Part shown: one piece after another, positions 34,101 to 46,398 of the stretch
Position numbering within the stretch: the first letter of the stretch is position 1
Layout: each line of letters opens with the position of its first letter
Assembly (NCBI GenBank): GCA_963922205.1
Contig: CAWUHX010000338.1
Span: 124,001-188,000, forward strand
Direction: 5' to 3'
DNA length: 64,000 nucleotides
From: Romanomermis culicivorax
Lineage: Eukaryota; Nematoda; Enoplea; Mermithida; Mermithidae
Program-made: the position numbers and the translations under genes
The notes under the pieces: generated by a model
The model's input: the letters and a program-made list of their open reading frames with translations, nothing else
Databases searched by the model: none
Told to the model about the DNA's origin: nothing

Positions 34101-35173
34101 TCTACCATAACGCCTTTGTGTAAACGATTTCGATGACAGTTCTAATTTTTGTTACATTCACAAACATTTTGTAAAAAAAACTTACATAAATATTGATCGT
34201 AAAAAATTTGATCACATGTATGAGTGAGAAGATTCAAGTTCGAACATCTCTTCTGATCAATAAATGAACACCCACAGATACTGCAATAATTTTGACATTA
34301 GGCGCAAAAAACTGGTTGTATTTTTGCTGCATTTCGATTAGCATAACAAATCTGAGATTACAGTGTTTTGCATTAAATAGAAAAACTATTCTAGTGTTAG
34401 AATATTATCGGTTTTCGAAATTCATAAGCTTATCGAGACAAGTCAACAGCACTGAATTGCATTAATTTTCGGTTTTTCGACAGATTTCAGAACAATAAAA
34501 AAATCTGATAGGATAACATTTAATTTTAGTTGGAATTTGGTATTTGATTTCACTAAATTGTAGGCAAATTGACCGAAAACAGCGATTTTGCTTCTGACAA
34601 GCAGAATGAACTACTGTTGCTGAAAAACCAGGCTTCGATGTTTAGCTATCAAATTTTTACTTTGCAATGTGGAAGTTTTATAGTACAGTGTGAACTCAAC
34701 AATAGCTGTACCCTGCTTGCAATGAAATCACCCAAACATTAGTGGTTTACTGCAGGCCATTACAGCTCACGATGTATTGTGGTCGAACCAAAGACTTACA
34801 TTTCATCCCCGACCAATAACGACACATCGCTGCACAAAGAATTATTGAAAAATCTTTCGTAATCACTCAACGCTTCCTTAAAGTCACCGTAACAATCCAA
34901 TTCCGGCGCGGTAGTTTGTTTATTAGTATTTTTATTACTATTAGCGGAAGTGTTGTTAATAATATTGCTATGAATAATCGAACCATTAGTCATACTACTA
35001 CCGCCGTTGTTGTCGACATTTTCCGTTGATGAACGAATCATGTTGTTATTATTACTAGCAGTCAGAATCATACCCGAAGACGTTGAAAGGCCCGATGTTG
35101 AAGTAGACGAACCGTTGGAAGTCGATTCGTCGAAAATGACGATCGAATTCAAGTTAGAAGAAATTTTATTCAT
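25189..35173 (-). CDS. BTB/BACK protein, Tango10/BTBD17-like
   Basis: Nine exons (minus strand, 5' to 3'): 35173-34800, 32902-32818, 31785-31636, 29392-29294, 28689-28436, 28122-27867, 25769-25677, 25584-25364, 25309-25189. All phases agree and give 550 residues ending TGA. Residues 1-100 are Ser/Asn-rich low complexity. The BTB domain follows (NSLCSDVSLLVGDE, FYAHKLVLVKHSEVFERML, FLRFLYCNHI, LLILADKYNVPSLRKVCIDY), then a BACK domain (HVWFQYGTKCFHQ, DWLSLDRDQLTEFL, PERRG, LMPLIRFPLM) and the C-terminal region typical of this family (QFLLRNYTEVRWDKR, TWDWELKIHPKGY, VEYLLSIVDDKKI, TFSKTRY, SPLLVNDCL). Drosophila Tango10 and vertebrate BTBD17 share this order. Tango10 has been implicated as a cullin-3 adaptor, so an E3-ligase substrate-adaptor role is plausible. 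The start at 35173 is the first in-frame ATG of the exon; an upstream exon cannot be excluded. The acceptor at 25770 is weak. Confidence 0.9.
26863..27258. repeat. (TATAG)n pentanucleotide microsatellite
   Basis: About 79 units of TATAG with a short cluster of variants (GCATA and GGTAT blocks at 26948-27000). Lies in intron 6 of the BTB gene. The long Tyr-Thr-Ile-Leu frames on the minus strand are translation artefacts. Confidence 0.95.
27259..27866. other. Part of BTB intron 6 beside the microsatellite
   Basis: 27330-27600 is more GC-balanced than its surroundings and contains an open minus-strand frame without recognisable homology. It may be a repeat fragment. Nothing else was identified. 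Confidence 0.3.
29495..30391 (+). mobile_element. PIF/Harbinger transposase fragment (HARBI1-like)
   Basis: From 29583 the frame reads MDIIDILDDLDESES, then after a frameshift FRDRANPFEGYDDVTFKSRY, LSKNGAQELITLLQD and RNHAIPPALQL. This is the N-terminal helical region of HARBI1-type transposases; the DDE catalytic domain is absent. The right end (GCGATTGTGAATACGGGCC followed by TAA at 30389-30391) is a Harbinger-like terminus, with multiple ACACGGTGTTA inverted blocks inside. The left end is not clear. It lies in an intron of the BTB gene in opposite orientation and is interrupted by the small element at 29796-30020. Confidence 0.75.
29796..30020. mobile_element. G-run MITE with 8-bp target duplication (hAT-like)
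   Basis: CTTCAGCT is duplicated exactly on both sides (29788-29795 and 30021-30028). Termini are perfect inverse repeats, CATACCTGTA and TACAGGTATG. The 225-bp body has several runs of 6-11 G. The 8-bp duplication points to the hAT superfamily. It split the Harbinger transposase frame, so it is younger than that insertion. Confidence 0.85.
30780..31600. other. A-rich intron stretch in the BTB gene
   Basis: Plus strand is strongly A-rich with few pyrimidine runs, in the intron between the 29392 and 31636 exons. No exon, RNA or element was recognised. Confidence 0.35.
32200..32436 (-). repeat. tRNA-derived SINE-like sequence
   Basis: The minus strand reads an A-box-like TGGTCTAGCGGTTA (near 32429-32416) and a B-box-like GGTTCGATCTC (near 32385-32375). 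Around the B box, CCCGAG and CTCGGG can pair, but with a 13-base loop, so this is not a functional tRNA. The sequence downstream to about 32200 may be the SINE body. A second partial head (CTTGATCTAATGGTTAGA, minus strand) lies near 32735-32715. Confidence 0.45.
33317..33391. repeat. Short palindromic MITE
   Basis: Starts AGGCCCGTTTCTGAAC and ends with the inverse GTTCAGAAACGGGGCT, about 75 bp overall. The AGGCCCG terminus resembles the TAGGCCCGTATTC end of the Harbinger fragment at 30389, suggesting a minimal Harbinger derivative. Confidence 0.6.
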
Positions 35174-36715
35174 TGATGTCCTACGCACACATGTGATTAA
35201 AAGAGAGTAGAATTATGATAATGATAGGTGATTAACTAATGAATCATTAATTAATGTTGACAACATGAATATGGGATTGGGTGCAGAAGGAAAATGATAG
35301 GGCACGTTACCGGTTTGGGTGGCCAAAGAGCAGGTTGGCAGAGACATGTGGGTATGTGAAATGCGCAGTGAAGGTTCATAGGATATCACAGATTTTTCTA
35401 GTGAAAACTTAGTTATTGTTTTTCACATCATTGATGATGTAAATGAATAGATAAACTAACTTCCACGACCCCATTACTACTACTGTCACATAATGACGCA
35501 GTAAGAAATGAATAAAAAATTAAACACAGTGTGATGTTCGAGAGATCGGAGGCATTCATGGAATGTTCTCAGAACTTTCAATGCTAAAGAAATGGACATT
35601 GAAACGGTAACAGGAAAGGCACACTTTCTAAAGGCATTCTTGGGGTTACTGTTAAAAGCTCATCAAAAGATTCTACTTGATATTAGGAAGCCATATGCAA
35701 AAAAATATACAAAATTGGAGAAATTAACTTTCAATCCGTACATCCTTTCGTCCTTGAAAATCGTACTAACGCCGATATATGCCTACAATTTTCTTCGAGT
35801 ATGAAGAAACGAGCGTTTTCTTTAAATTTTTGTGGACGAACGTACAAAAGGAGTGAGAGAAAAAAGTCGAAACCACGACCGCAGAAAACTGCGTTTTTCT
35901 GCACATATGCAGGTAGAATGCGTTATTCACTACCCTGTGTGACATGAGATAGATCGATTTTCAAACAAACAGACTTCAGGCGCTCGTCGTGCGATTACAG
36001 CACAGAGTGCACCGCGTAAGAGCCAGTCTGGTAAAAGTTGCACGCCTATAAAATGATATTTTTACCTTGTGTGTGCAAGTTTCGGGTAAATATTTGAGTT
36101 TTAGAAAAAATTTAGAATATTTGTCGGTACACTGAATTTACTGAATGAACGAAATGGTGGAATAAATAAACGAGCAATAAAAAACTGGTCGTGAATTACT
36201 TAATTTGTGAAAATATGACTCATGTGTTTGGCTGAATATCAACAACAATCGCATACAATCGATAACAGTCTAAGACTAGTCGATCTACTACTCATGTCGT
36301 GCTGCTGCAATTTGAGATCAGAATAGATGAAGTGTCAGAAAAACAGAATCGGAATCACAAATGGGGATGTTAAACTGCCGAGTCAAAAAAAAACTCTGAA
36401 ACTAACTCATGGTTGAACAATAGAATTTTTATTCTATAATCTCTTCCTACCATACTGCTACAAATGCTACCGCTACTACACTGCTATTACTACTGGTACT
36501 GCTGCTACTGTTACTACGACTGCAGTCAATGGGGTGCCGTGGGATTACTTACAGCTTCATAACAGGGGTGTCGTGGGCGCCGTGGGATTACTTACAGCTT
36601 CAGGGGTGCCGTGGGATTACTTACAGCTTCATAACAGTATGGTATTGTTGGTATAGTCCATATAATTAAAAATGAGACTCAGAACTCGGAGAAATGCTTC
36701 TGTAGATCAAAAACT
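35174..36715. other. Upstream region of the BTB gene
   Basis: No gene recognised. It should hold the BTB promoter and 5' untranslated region. 36465-36530 is a (CTRCTA)-like triplet-rich patch. Confidence 0.35.
36532..36640. repeat. Three tandem copies of GGGGTGCCGTGGGATTACTT
   Basis: Units starting near 36532, 36564 (variant) and 36604 share TGCCGTGGGATTACTTACAG followed by CTTCA, with TAACA in two of the three. The GC-rich, low-divergence units suggest a recent local duplication. Confidence 0.7.
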
Positions 36716-36899
36716 GTGATACATGGATATCTTTTTTTCTCAAGTTGTAGACCTATTGTCGAAGGGCATCCTGGATGGTGCTGGAGCTGTCCCACCACTG
36801 GCCAATGTCGGAGTAAGTGCAACCATCCCAACCAGGCCTCAACAAAGGTTGCTGGGTTCGGAACCCGTTCCTTGGAGCAACAGGAAGGCCCTTGGTACG

Positions 36900-39240
36900 G
36901 TCACCTATATGGAATTAGATATCTGTATGCCCTCGGCTCACCTTTCTGCAACTTGTGGGAGACTCTGAACTTAGTTCTAACCCTGACACTAACTGGACTA
37001 TCCGAGAGAGTGCCTGGGGAAAGTTCCTTAGGTGTTCTGTTATATTTCCAGGGAATGCTTGTGAACGAGAAGATTATTATTATTAAAGCCAAACAACAAA
37101 ACGAAAACGGGTAACAAAACATTGGAAATGCTAAACGATGCAGGCGCCCGCACATGCAAAAATAATATTAATAAATGTTAATGGATGGAAACCACTACTC
37201 AAAACGTCCCTGTGTGACAGGACCATCAAGAAAATAATACAAGCGAGTAAAATGGAATAACACAAACCGTCTTGACATATTTGTTTGCCTAATGAAAAGT
37301 CAACTCACTTCAACTACAAAGAACATTAGAAATAAAATGACTAATGATAGAGGAGCAAAGGTCAGGGGAATTGACCCTCTGACACGTGTACTTACTCATA
37401 CTTGCTTTTTTTCAGGATGAAATATTTCCGCCAATAATCGTCTATGTAGCTGTAGAAGTCACAACCGACTTACATTCCGCTCCTGGTGCAAAGTGGACGA
37501 TGTCAATGGGAAGGATAGACAGCAAACAGCAGTACGGCGGCTTCCCCATCCAACAAAGGTCTTCCTCCATCGAGAATCCGGACTACATATCACTGCTTAA
37601 ATGGGACCAAGGAATTGATTGGCCGGGGTGCGACCAGAATGGCCAGCGAAAGAAGTAAATTGTTTGTGAAACTCTGACCTCACTCCTTCTGAGCTCAGTA
37701 TATAAGTATTATTTCATATTCAGTTGTGTTATCAGGTGCCTTATATTTTGATCAGTACCTTGGAAAATTGCCTTATTTTTTCACTTTTCTTTTCTTTCAT
37801 ATTCGATTTGGGAAAATCCTGTATAAAATTTTGCAAGGTGGGTGAATTTATATCCCTTTCCCTTTTGATTTAAAATTTTCCATAAACGTACTTAAAGGCA
37901 TTATTTGCGTTTCGCCATTCAAAAATACATTTAAATGTTCAAAATTATTTTTTAATTCAAATTTCACCTAATAACAAACCGTGTTGAGATTTATTTTTAT
38001 CTTATAATTACACAAACTCCTCTAATACAAATACCATATTTCTTGGTTCAAAATCTAGATAGCCAAAGAATCAGATGATTTGGCTTTGCTAGCGTTTCTT
38101 CTCCCTGAGGGTAGGACCTAAAAAAGGCATTAGGGGATCAGTGTCAAGCCAGGGGAGGGCAGGAGGACAGTCTGGTGGAAATTTTTGTTAAACAGGCCTA
38201 CTACCACCCAAAATAACTTCCCTCCAGAGGGGACAAAGACAAAGGCCGAAATTCGAGTCGTCAGTGACAAGTGGTAGGTAGCCTGGTGCTATACAATAGG
38301 CAACTGTGGGGTTTTCCAGCGATTTTTCTTTTATTATTATTCGGTGCCTGGCGATTTTAGCATTGTTCAAACAGACAATTTTGTACTTTATTTTTTACAG
38401 ATCCAAGTGCTGTGAATGGGGGCAGCATTCGTCACAATTGGCCCGTATTCGGCCAACAATTTTATATTTTTGTATTTTCTCTATTGCCGACATGCTGATG
38501 TCGAGGACATTATTGTTTTGTTGGAACTGGCACTCTCGGGGGACCTCCTGACTTTCCCTTCACTGGTGGGAAAGTCTTGCCTTTGGGGGAGGGATGCTAC
38601 CGGGTCAATTCTTCTGACATATGGTCTTCCATCAATATTCATTTTATTTCTAAAGTTCTTGATAAGTTAAAGTGAGTTGACTTTTCATTAGGTAAACAAG
38701 TATGTCAAGACGGTTTGTGTTATTCCTTTTTTGGTATAAAAATGAATAGCAAGCGAAATTTTGCATAGTATTGAAAAAATATTATTTGACTTTTTTTTAG
38801 GTTATTCAGTAGAGATATAACTGTCCAGATTGTGCGTAGCTCTAACGCTGGGCCGTTTTTCCATCCCACGTTTTGTATAGTCCCTTGTATTATTTTTTTG
38901 ACGGTCCCGTTACATAATGTTTGAACTCCCGTTACATAATGTTTGAACGTTTGGACAAGTGGTTTCGGTCCATTAAGGTTTGTTAATATTATTTTTGCGT
39001 GTGCGGGCGTCCACATCGTTTAACATTTCCTACGTTTTGTTATCCATTTTCGTTTTGTTGTTTGGCTTTAATAATAATAATCCTCTTGTTTACAAGCATT
39101 CCCTGGCAATATAACGGAACACCTACGGAACTTTCCCGAGGCGCTCTCTCGGATAGTCCAGTTAGTGTCAAGGTTAGAAGTAAGTTCGGAGTTTTCCACG
39201 AGTCGCAGAAAGATAAGCCGAGGTCATGCAGACTGCTAAT
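36900..39240. repeat. Inverted-repeat element with coding-like arms
   Basis: Blocks at 36930-37330 are matched, inverted, at 38665-39240, for example AGTTGACTTTTCATTAGG near 38671 against CCTAATGAAAAGTCAACT near 37290. Translated in the matching orientation, both arms give a similar peptide (K-I-I-L-x-N-x-N-G-x-K-P-L near one, and T-V/I-K-K-I-I-Q), hinting at an old reading frame. The centre (37331-38660) has an open frame at 37386-37658 without recognisable homology. Family unknown. Confidence 0.5.
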
Positions 39241-42200
39241 GCCACACTATCTGCTATACAGTCAGTTTGCAAAAAAAGTGTCGGCGAATATAGGTTGTTC
39301 TTTCTCGCAAGTCTCATTCAGAAAAAAGACTATAATTCACTTTAAAATACATAAAAAGATAGAAATTTCTGAAGAGTATCGCTTCTGATGAGTTTTCTTA
39401 CAGTAAGCGATCTGTCCACTGTCATTTGTTACTCCAATTTCTAGAAAATTTAGTTATCAGCCATATTCGTCAATTGTCATTTAAGCCCTATTCAATAAAT
39501 GATCTTCCCGATTGAAAATTAGACGGAATATACAGGGAAGATCTGACTTCGTTCGTTTTGAAATGATTTGCAGCAATCCCATGGAAGTAGTTCAACAAAA
39601 AAAAGTGGCAGCTTATTGCTGTTAATGACCAAAAAAAATTTATCGTTCTTGAGCAGAGCAGCTGAAGATTTCCTCCATCAACCTCGTTGAATGATCAAAA
39701 TTTCTCGAGTGACACTCAAATATCGAACACAGCTCTATCCAAATCAAAAATGGTTAGGAAATATGGTATTTCTGTGATTTTGGCCCTCCTATTGCGGAAA
39801 AATTTATCGTTTTTCCACGGTATAAAGTTTTCCACTCAGTGAAAATTGGATATCATGCTGAAACAACTTTTTTGGTTCGCGCTGCGTCTGTCATTTCAAA
39901 GAAAACGGACTTTACTTGCCGAACTGTTGTTCTTTTTCTGATAATCCATTGTAAAAGTACTGTTTTATTTAGAATTATATTTTCTGTTTCTGATTCTGTC
40001 GATACATTATACCTTTTGTTGGAGAGCTGCTGACATGGATAAGAAATCTGTCTAAATCTGCCTTAAATTATACTCCATTCATTTACAAATAAGCCTGGGA
40101 ATACAAAGCATGAGTATCTTCTTTTCTTTCCGAAGCCCATTTTAAAAATTGAATTATAGGTCTTTGTTTAAAACTGATCTCACTGAGCGATTTTATTTAA
40201 GAATTTACCTGGGTCTTTGCTTCGACTTTGTCAGTCTTCTAAAATCTGTTAAATACTATTTCTATTTTATTGTAATGTTTACATTATTTCGATTTCTATT
40301 TATTTTTATACTTTATGTTTATATATTCTTACATTTATAATATTTATATATTTTCTATATTTATATCATTTTTATATTTTTTCGTCAAAAATTTCAAAAC
40401 TGAATGGCTTCACAATTAAGCCACACACGGTCAGGTCTTATACTACAGTAATTTTGGTTTCAAACTCAGAACCTTAGATAGCTCTATTTATCGAAAAGTA
40501 CTGCTGTTAGGCGCGCCGTTCATCCTACTATAGTCCATTTATTTTCAAATGAGTCTCGGAAAGCAAAATAATCTGTAGAAATCGGTGATCAGACAATAAA
40601 CCTGCATCGTAGGCCGAATTTTTTTAGTTTGTTCGCCTAACCGTTACAGTCCTCAATTGTCACAGTCAGCTCGATAAAAAAGGTGTCCGTATACACAGGT
40701 TGTTTATTATTTGCGTGACCATCTTTCTGCGCGCCGAGGCTCATTTGTAGAGGACAGAATCACTGAAATTAGATTTTTTGGTTCAACAGCATGGCAGACT
40801 CCTCGACAAACGGAAAAGTAAGTTCAGCTGGAAACGCAATTTTACTGGAGTGGAAATCTTTATAATGTAGCCAAGACTCTAAATTCCTCTTCGGCCATAA
40901 GCGAAAATTGCAGAAAAGAAATCGCGCTTATGCACGACCCCATATCGATAGAACCATGTTCAGAAAAATTTTCACAGGTAGGTTGCTGCTCGTGGACGGG
41001 AAGATTTTTCGATTGGCTAAAAAGGAGTTATTTTTTCATTATGAACTCCCTTTCACCGGTTCGCTGCTGCCATTCATCCAAAATAAACACTGTTCGTTCA
41101 GTCTTCAGACGGTGATGACAACGTCATATTTAATTTTCCATAATAGATTTGTGTATTGACCACTGCAAATTTGATTTCGATAAGTTTTGTCAAGCGGTAT
41201 TAACCATCACTATTGACGTTTGCGTTCTGAGGGTGCTTTTTTATAATGCTCTCAAATCGAAAATTGACAATAAAAATTTCGTATAAATGCTAAAAAATTG
41301 CCAAAGGATTTACAAGCAAGCCCAACTTATCAAATAGAACTTTCCACGTCACTTTCATTATTAAGCATTGTCCAGGACTGATAAATAAACAAGCTCATAA
41401 TTTTAATAGCCTGGTCAAATCTTCAGAATTTTTCGAAAACTTTGTTTGGGTGTCACTATAATGTGATCTAAATGAAAAGTAGTTGAGCATATGGTTGCTT
41501 CTACGTTTTTGTGTCATCGTCGCTGTGACAAATTTTAACGATTTTTCTACTCTAAAAACTTTTCAACGCTGTGGAAATTTCGTGTAAAGTTAAACTTTCT
41601 TTTTAATTATCGCTGCGACAATCATTCCAAAGTAAACGGACTATAGCTCTATGAAAAATTGAATATGTGTCTAACACTGTAGTCTGTTTTTATTGAAATG
41701 CTTCTAAATCACAGAAGTAGAAAGCAAATACTATTTTACAATCCACGGATTTTTTCTAAATCATAAGTCCAATATGAGTGAAACTTTGTGGGCATACTCA
41801 ATTAACCCGTATCAATTTTTAAATTAAAATTCTTATTGTAAAAGCTGTTTGTTAACGATTTGGAGCACAGTACTATAGCCTGTTTTTCTTGAAATGCTTC
41901 TAAATAATGAAAGTGGAAAGCAAGTAGTATTTCAGATTTTCACGATTTTCTGATAAACAATAATATCATGGGACTGAAAAGTTATGAGTATACTGGCCTA
42001 ACCTCTAACAATTTTTCGAGTGAAAAATTTTACGGTTAGAGGTATATGTAAACGATTTTGACGACAGCTCAATTCGTGTCACTTTTCTATTTGGAAGCAT
42101 TGTATAAAAAACAGGCAATATTTTGTTTCATTTCTCAATTTAGAAGCATTTTGTAAAAAACATACTACAGGTCGAATTTCTCAGAAAGTGCATCTCAGTA

Positions 42201-42384
42201 CATAGTTTTGAACTTCGATGAAGCTCAAGAACACATAGATAGAAAATGATCCGATATCAGATCACCTTGATGTGAGAAACTTTGTTTATGTTCACTAGGT
42301 TTATACAACGTGATTTTCCATTTGTTCATATATCTGTCACATACTTTTAAAAATTTTGATACCACTCTTAAAAAATCGCTACCG
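39241..42384. other. Repeat-rich non-coding stretch
   Basis: 39570-39990 resembles the foldback arms at 9890-10760. 41680-42170 carries two overlapping copies of the AGTCTGTTTTT/AAAAACAGACTAT element, also found at 17964 and 49172. No host exon was found. Confidence 0.5.
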
Positions 42385-43460
42385 GGATGCACAACATTTT
42401 TTTCAAGATGCATCGCAGAAAAATCAGGATGTAGAGTTTTTCGATGTTCGAGTTTTTTTCTAGTGAATCGCGATTTTTCCAAGCGCATCGCATCTTTTCA
42501 AGATTATCCTGGAAGACAATCAACATCCCGTCGTGAAAAAGTCAAGAAACCATCTTGAAAAAAAATCGAGATCTCATCTAAAAAAATGATGATTTTCTAC
42601 ACATCAAAGGATAAAAATTTAATCTAGAATTTGATACGTCTCCTATATTTATATTTACGGGAAGCCTTCAAAGTGAATTTCTGAGGTCAGGATCTGCTGG
42701 CGTAATGAGCCTTTGGTTTTAGAAAATTTTACGTTGGGTATCAAAGGGGATATTATTTTGCATAGGGAATCCGATGGACATATTGGTTTTTCATAAAAAT
42801 TTTTATTTTTCTAGATTTTTCAGAAAAACGTCAAAAATGCTTGTTTTTCACCCAAAATACAGTAATTCCAGGAAATAATCAAAATTTTGGACTTCATCAA
42901 TTTTTGGACTTTGTCGGTCATGAATATTCCCAACCTGCTCAGAAGCCCGACAAAGAAACGAAAATTTGAATCCTTTTCCGAAATTACTGCATTTTGGGTG
43001 GAAAAAAACCTGTTGTCGTGTTTTTTTAAACTCGAGAAATAAAATTTTTTATGAAAAGCCATCCGATTCCCGTGCAAAAATACCCCTATCCCTCGTCTCC
43101 CCCGTAAAATTGAAGGGCGCCCTCTGCCAACAATCTGTGACCTCAGAAATCCATTCTGAATGCTTCCCGTATATATGATCATAGGAGGCGGAGCAACGCC
43201 TTTGATTGGCTAGTTTAAGAAATTTTTATCCTTTGATGTACCGCCCTGGGATCTTGAGTTTTTTTCAAGATGACATCTTGATTTTTTTCAAAATTACGTC
43301 TTGATTTTTTCAAGATTATCTTGAAAAAATGCGATGCACTGGAAAAGAAAGTCCGAACATCAAAAACTCTTACATCTTTATTTTTTACGATGCATTCTGG
43401 AATTTTCGCCAAGCATCTTGAAATTTTTGAGATGCATCTTGAAGATGTTGTGCATCATGT
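42385..43460. mobile_element. ~1.1-kb palindromic foldback element
   Basis: The outer arms pair GATGCACAACAT...CAAGATGCATC (42387-42415) with GATGCATCTTGAAGATG-TTGTGCATC (43430-43457). The TATCCTTTGATGT/ACATCAAAGGATA blocks (43230 and 42600) and the inner ACCCAAAATACAGTAATT/AATTACTGCATTTTGGGT blocks (42850 and 42985) also pair. Symmetry therefore runs through nearly the whole length, with the axis near 42920. No ORF. Confidence 0.65.
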
Positions 43461-44262
43461 TCGAAGGTAACGATTTTTTTTCAGGCGGCGCGTTTCGTAT
43501 TCCACAAAAATTAGAATGTTAAAAAGCATTTAAAAGAAAAAAATGAGAAAAAAGATTTCGGCATACGATGCAGGTTCCAGGGACTGTCTTGCGCTCCCGT
43601 AATCATTGAAAATAAATGGACTATGACATACTCAACCAGTTCTAGTTCTATTTTTTTGAATGAAAAAATTCTACTGTAAAAGTTCTGCGTGGAGTGGACT
43701 ATTTCGCTGACTACTGATTGAACCCACCTCTATTTTGGCACAGCTGGGCCAAGGACCCCCATGCCACCCCTTTTTACTGACTGAGTGTGTCAGAATAGCA
43801 CCTTGGTACACCTTGCTCTTGCCTCCACTGGTGACCTAGCGGGCCTCATTGCATCACAGTGATTGGAATCCCGGCCACCAGCTGTATATAATGCTCCTGG
43901 AGAGTACCTGTTCTGTTCAAAACCTGAGCTCCCGTTTTGGGCATGGTTGTAAAGTATATGCAAATGTCGTCCCGCACGGAACCTCCTGTAGAGTCATCAC
44001 ACTGTACAGAAATCGCAATTGCTACTAGTGAGTGAGGCCGGTTGCATAGTAGCACAGCCCCTTTACGTAATCAGGTGTGTAAACTAATTTTGTCCCTATT
44101 TATCCCAACCTTAAGTTTACTTTAAGTTGTCCACCTTTACTTATCTTTTAAGCCACTCCATGCACTACTCCTGGTGAGTAGGACTTTTCCGGTTACGAGT
44201 TCTCCCAAATCCAAGGTTGTGTGAACTAGTACCTATAGGTTAGCCTCCAAATAAAATCCCTT
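43461..44262. other. Spacer upstream of the gag-like element
   Basis: From about 43730 the base composition becomes more balanced and continuous with the gag region, so this is probably the 5' leader of that element. No LTR duplicate was found on the other side. Confidence 0.35.
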
Positions 44263-46398
44263 TTGAGTGGGTTTATCCATCCATATGAGTCCCCTCCTTT
44301 TTCTTCGGCTGGGAAACCGCCATTTCTTTCAAACTTTTCCCTATTTTTTCATTCAAATTATTGGGTCCAGGCCCCATTTTTTTCAATTGGTTGGGACTTA
44401 ATCAGTTCCCCCACAATAAGCTACTCAAATAAGTACACAGGTGACCAGATAAATCCCCTTCTGTGTCAACCTAATTTACACCTGCCGAGTTCTGAGTGCT
44501 ACAACCATGTTCTTTTTTAGCCCCATTAAGGAGTGGTCACTAGTTGTTATTTCAAAGAACAAGCCATTAACACCTCAAAATGCTGTCGCAAAAACAGTCA
44601 AGAACCTCCCCCACACCATTCCTGCCATCTCAGTACTAAGTTTAAGTGGACCAGTGAGCCTACCTCTATTCAATTTGATAGGATAGCTTCACAGGCTTGT
44701 AAATCAGTCTTAGACACCCTACGGGAAGAGGAGTTCTCAGACATAAAGTCAGAAGTTGATCTCCCATCACAGATTGAAAACAAGGTACAAGCTGCATTTG
44801 AGAATGCCCTTGGACCTCTCAACCAAAAGTTGGAGGCTATGAGTGGTTGGAGGCACCCTCCCATGTCCAGCTTTATGGCCCGTTGTGCCTTTGTGGGTGC
44901 TTTTGGTGAGTCTATAACCCATTTTATATCCCTCTTGACCCGTTTCTTTACACTTCAAGGTGTAAGCCAAACCGATCATGCATATAAAATCAAGTTTTTG
45001 GAGTCTTGCCTTACAGGTCCTGCTCTTGCATCCTACCGGGACTTGAGCAGTGGTACTCCACAGCCTACCCACTACGAAGAGTTTACGGCTTTCCTATGGA
45101 AAGACTTTCTGGTAGGGCATGACTCAGATTTGGATCAGCAGCTGATCCAAGATCCCCTGCAGAACTGGACTGAGTCAGCTATAGTCTATCTTGAGCGCCT
45201 CAAGAGATTATCCAGGGTGGCTTATCCCGATCTCGTGACTGACATCAGAGATTCTATTATAAAACCCATATTCCTGAGGGGACTGAGACCAGTCCTCCAA
45301 GATAGTATCAAGTTGAGGGAGTTTACAACTCTTGAGGATACTCTTAAGGCAGCCTGTTACACAGAATCCGAGATTTTTCGGGATGAGATTCGGTATACTG
45401 CACCATCTAATGGTGTATTCTCTTCAGAACAAAAGCCAGCAGGATTCAATCCCCTCATGCCGATCCAAAAGAGCAATGCTCAATCCTCATCATTGACTCA
45501 GTCCAATGAAATCCGGTGACTTCAAAACGAAATGGTGAGGCTCACGGCCCACATTGCAAAGCTAACGACCCAGCAACAATTGCTGACTTCACAATATCTG
45601 ACGCCGCCTGCACAGCCATCAGTGCAAGTTCAGAACGTGGCCAACTGCCTGTTGGCAGCACATCTTCAGATGTGCTCCTTCCATGGACATTGCACACATA
45701 GCGACATCAGTTGTCGGGCCAAATGTCCCAACAGTGCCAGCCCCAGCAACACTGCAGCAGCCAACACCAGTTGTTGCTATTTTTGTCGAACGCGGGCACA
45801 CCCGACTGAATGATGCGACAGACCCTGTCCGCATTGCCATCAAATAGGAGTGCACCAGGCCAATGCTTGCCCAAATCACAATCTGATGAATTATGGTGAG
45901 AATGACTATGTTAATTCCGGTTACTCTCCCCAGCAGACAAATGGGTATACTCGATGATATGCTAATCCACCTCCTAACCTGATGGGGAACCAATATGGGC
46001 AACCCCCATGTCACAATAATGCCATTGGGGCTACCAAAGATCTTCCTCACCCAGATCTCTTTGATCTGGATGATGAAGTGCTTGCTGAACACCTGGCGAC
46101 TCCTTTACAACAGTGTTATCCTGTCTGGGTAATCAGTATTGGGTTTTCAGCTGCCTCAATGGTTTTGGTGCCGGCAACAACACCTGCCCTACCACTGCGG
46201 CCACGGAGATATGCGAGGCCAAAAATGACTGGCAACATCAGCGTGGTCGCATCTACGTTTTGCAATGCAAAACAACTAGTTTGGAAGTTCTCATTAAAAG
46301 ACATTCATATGTTTAGCATAGAGAGTGAAACTCAACCCAATGCTCAACGTACTCCAACTGGAAAATGTCTATGTGACCATACACATCTTCTGCACTGA
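44263..46398 (+). pseudogene. Ty3/gypsy-like gag with two CCHC zinc knuckles, broken by TGA codons
   Basis: One frame (frame 1) runs through most of this interval. The main open part (44533-45516) includes KIKFLESCLTGPAL, Y-R-D, the E-E-F-T-A-F-L-W-K-D-F block, VYLERLKRLSRVAYPD and IFLRGLRPVLQDSI, typical of the retrotransposon gag (capsid-like) domain. Near 45775 come two knuckles: CYFCRTRAHPTE-stop-C and CPHCHQIGVHQANAC. In-frame stops after the gag domain begins are TGA at 45517-45519, 45811-45813 (inside knuckle 1) and about 45958. Protease, reverse transcriptase and integrase are not visible, and no LTR pair was found, so this is a gag-only remnant or non-autonomous derivative. Gag packages element RNA in the parent family. 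Confidence 0.8.

Noticed and set aside
43828-43881. tRNA-like hairpin (CTGGTG...CACCAG with TTGGAATCCC)
   Set aside because: Only about 54 bases with no D or anticodon stem. Too short for a tRNA, although a SINE remnant is possible.
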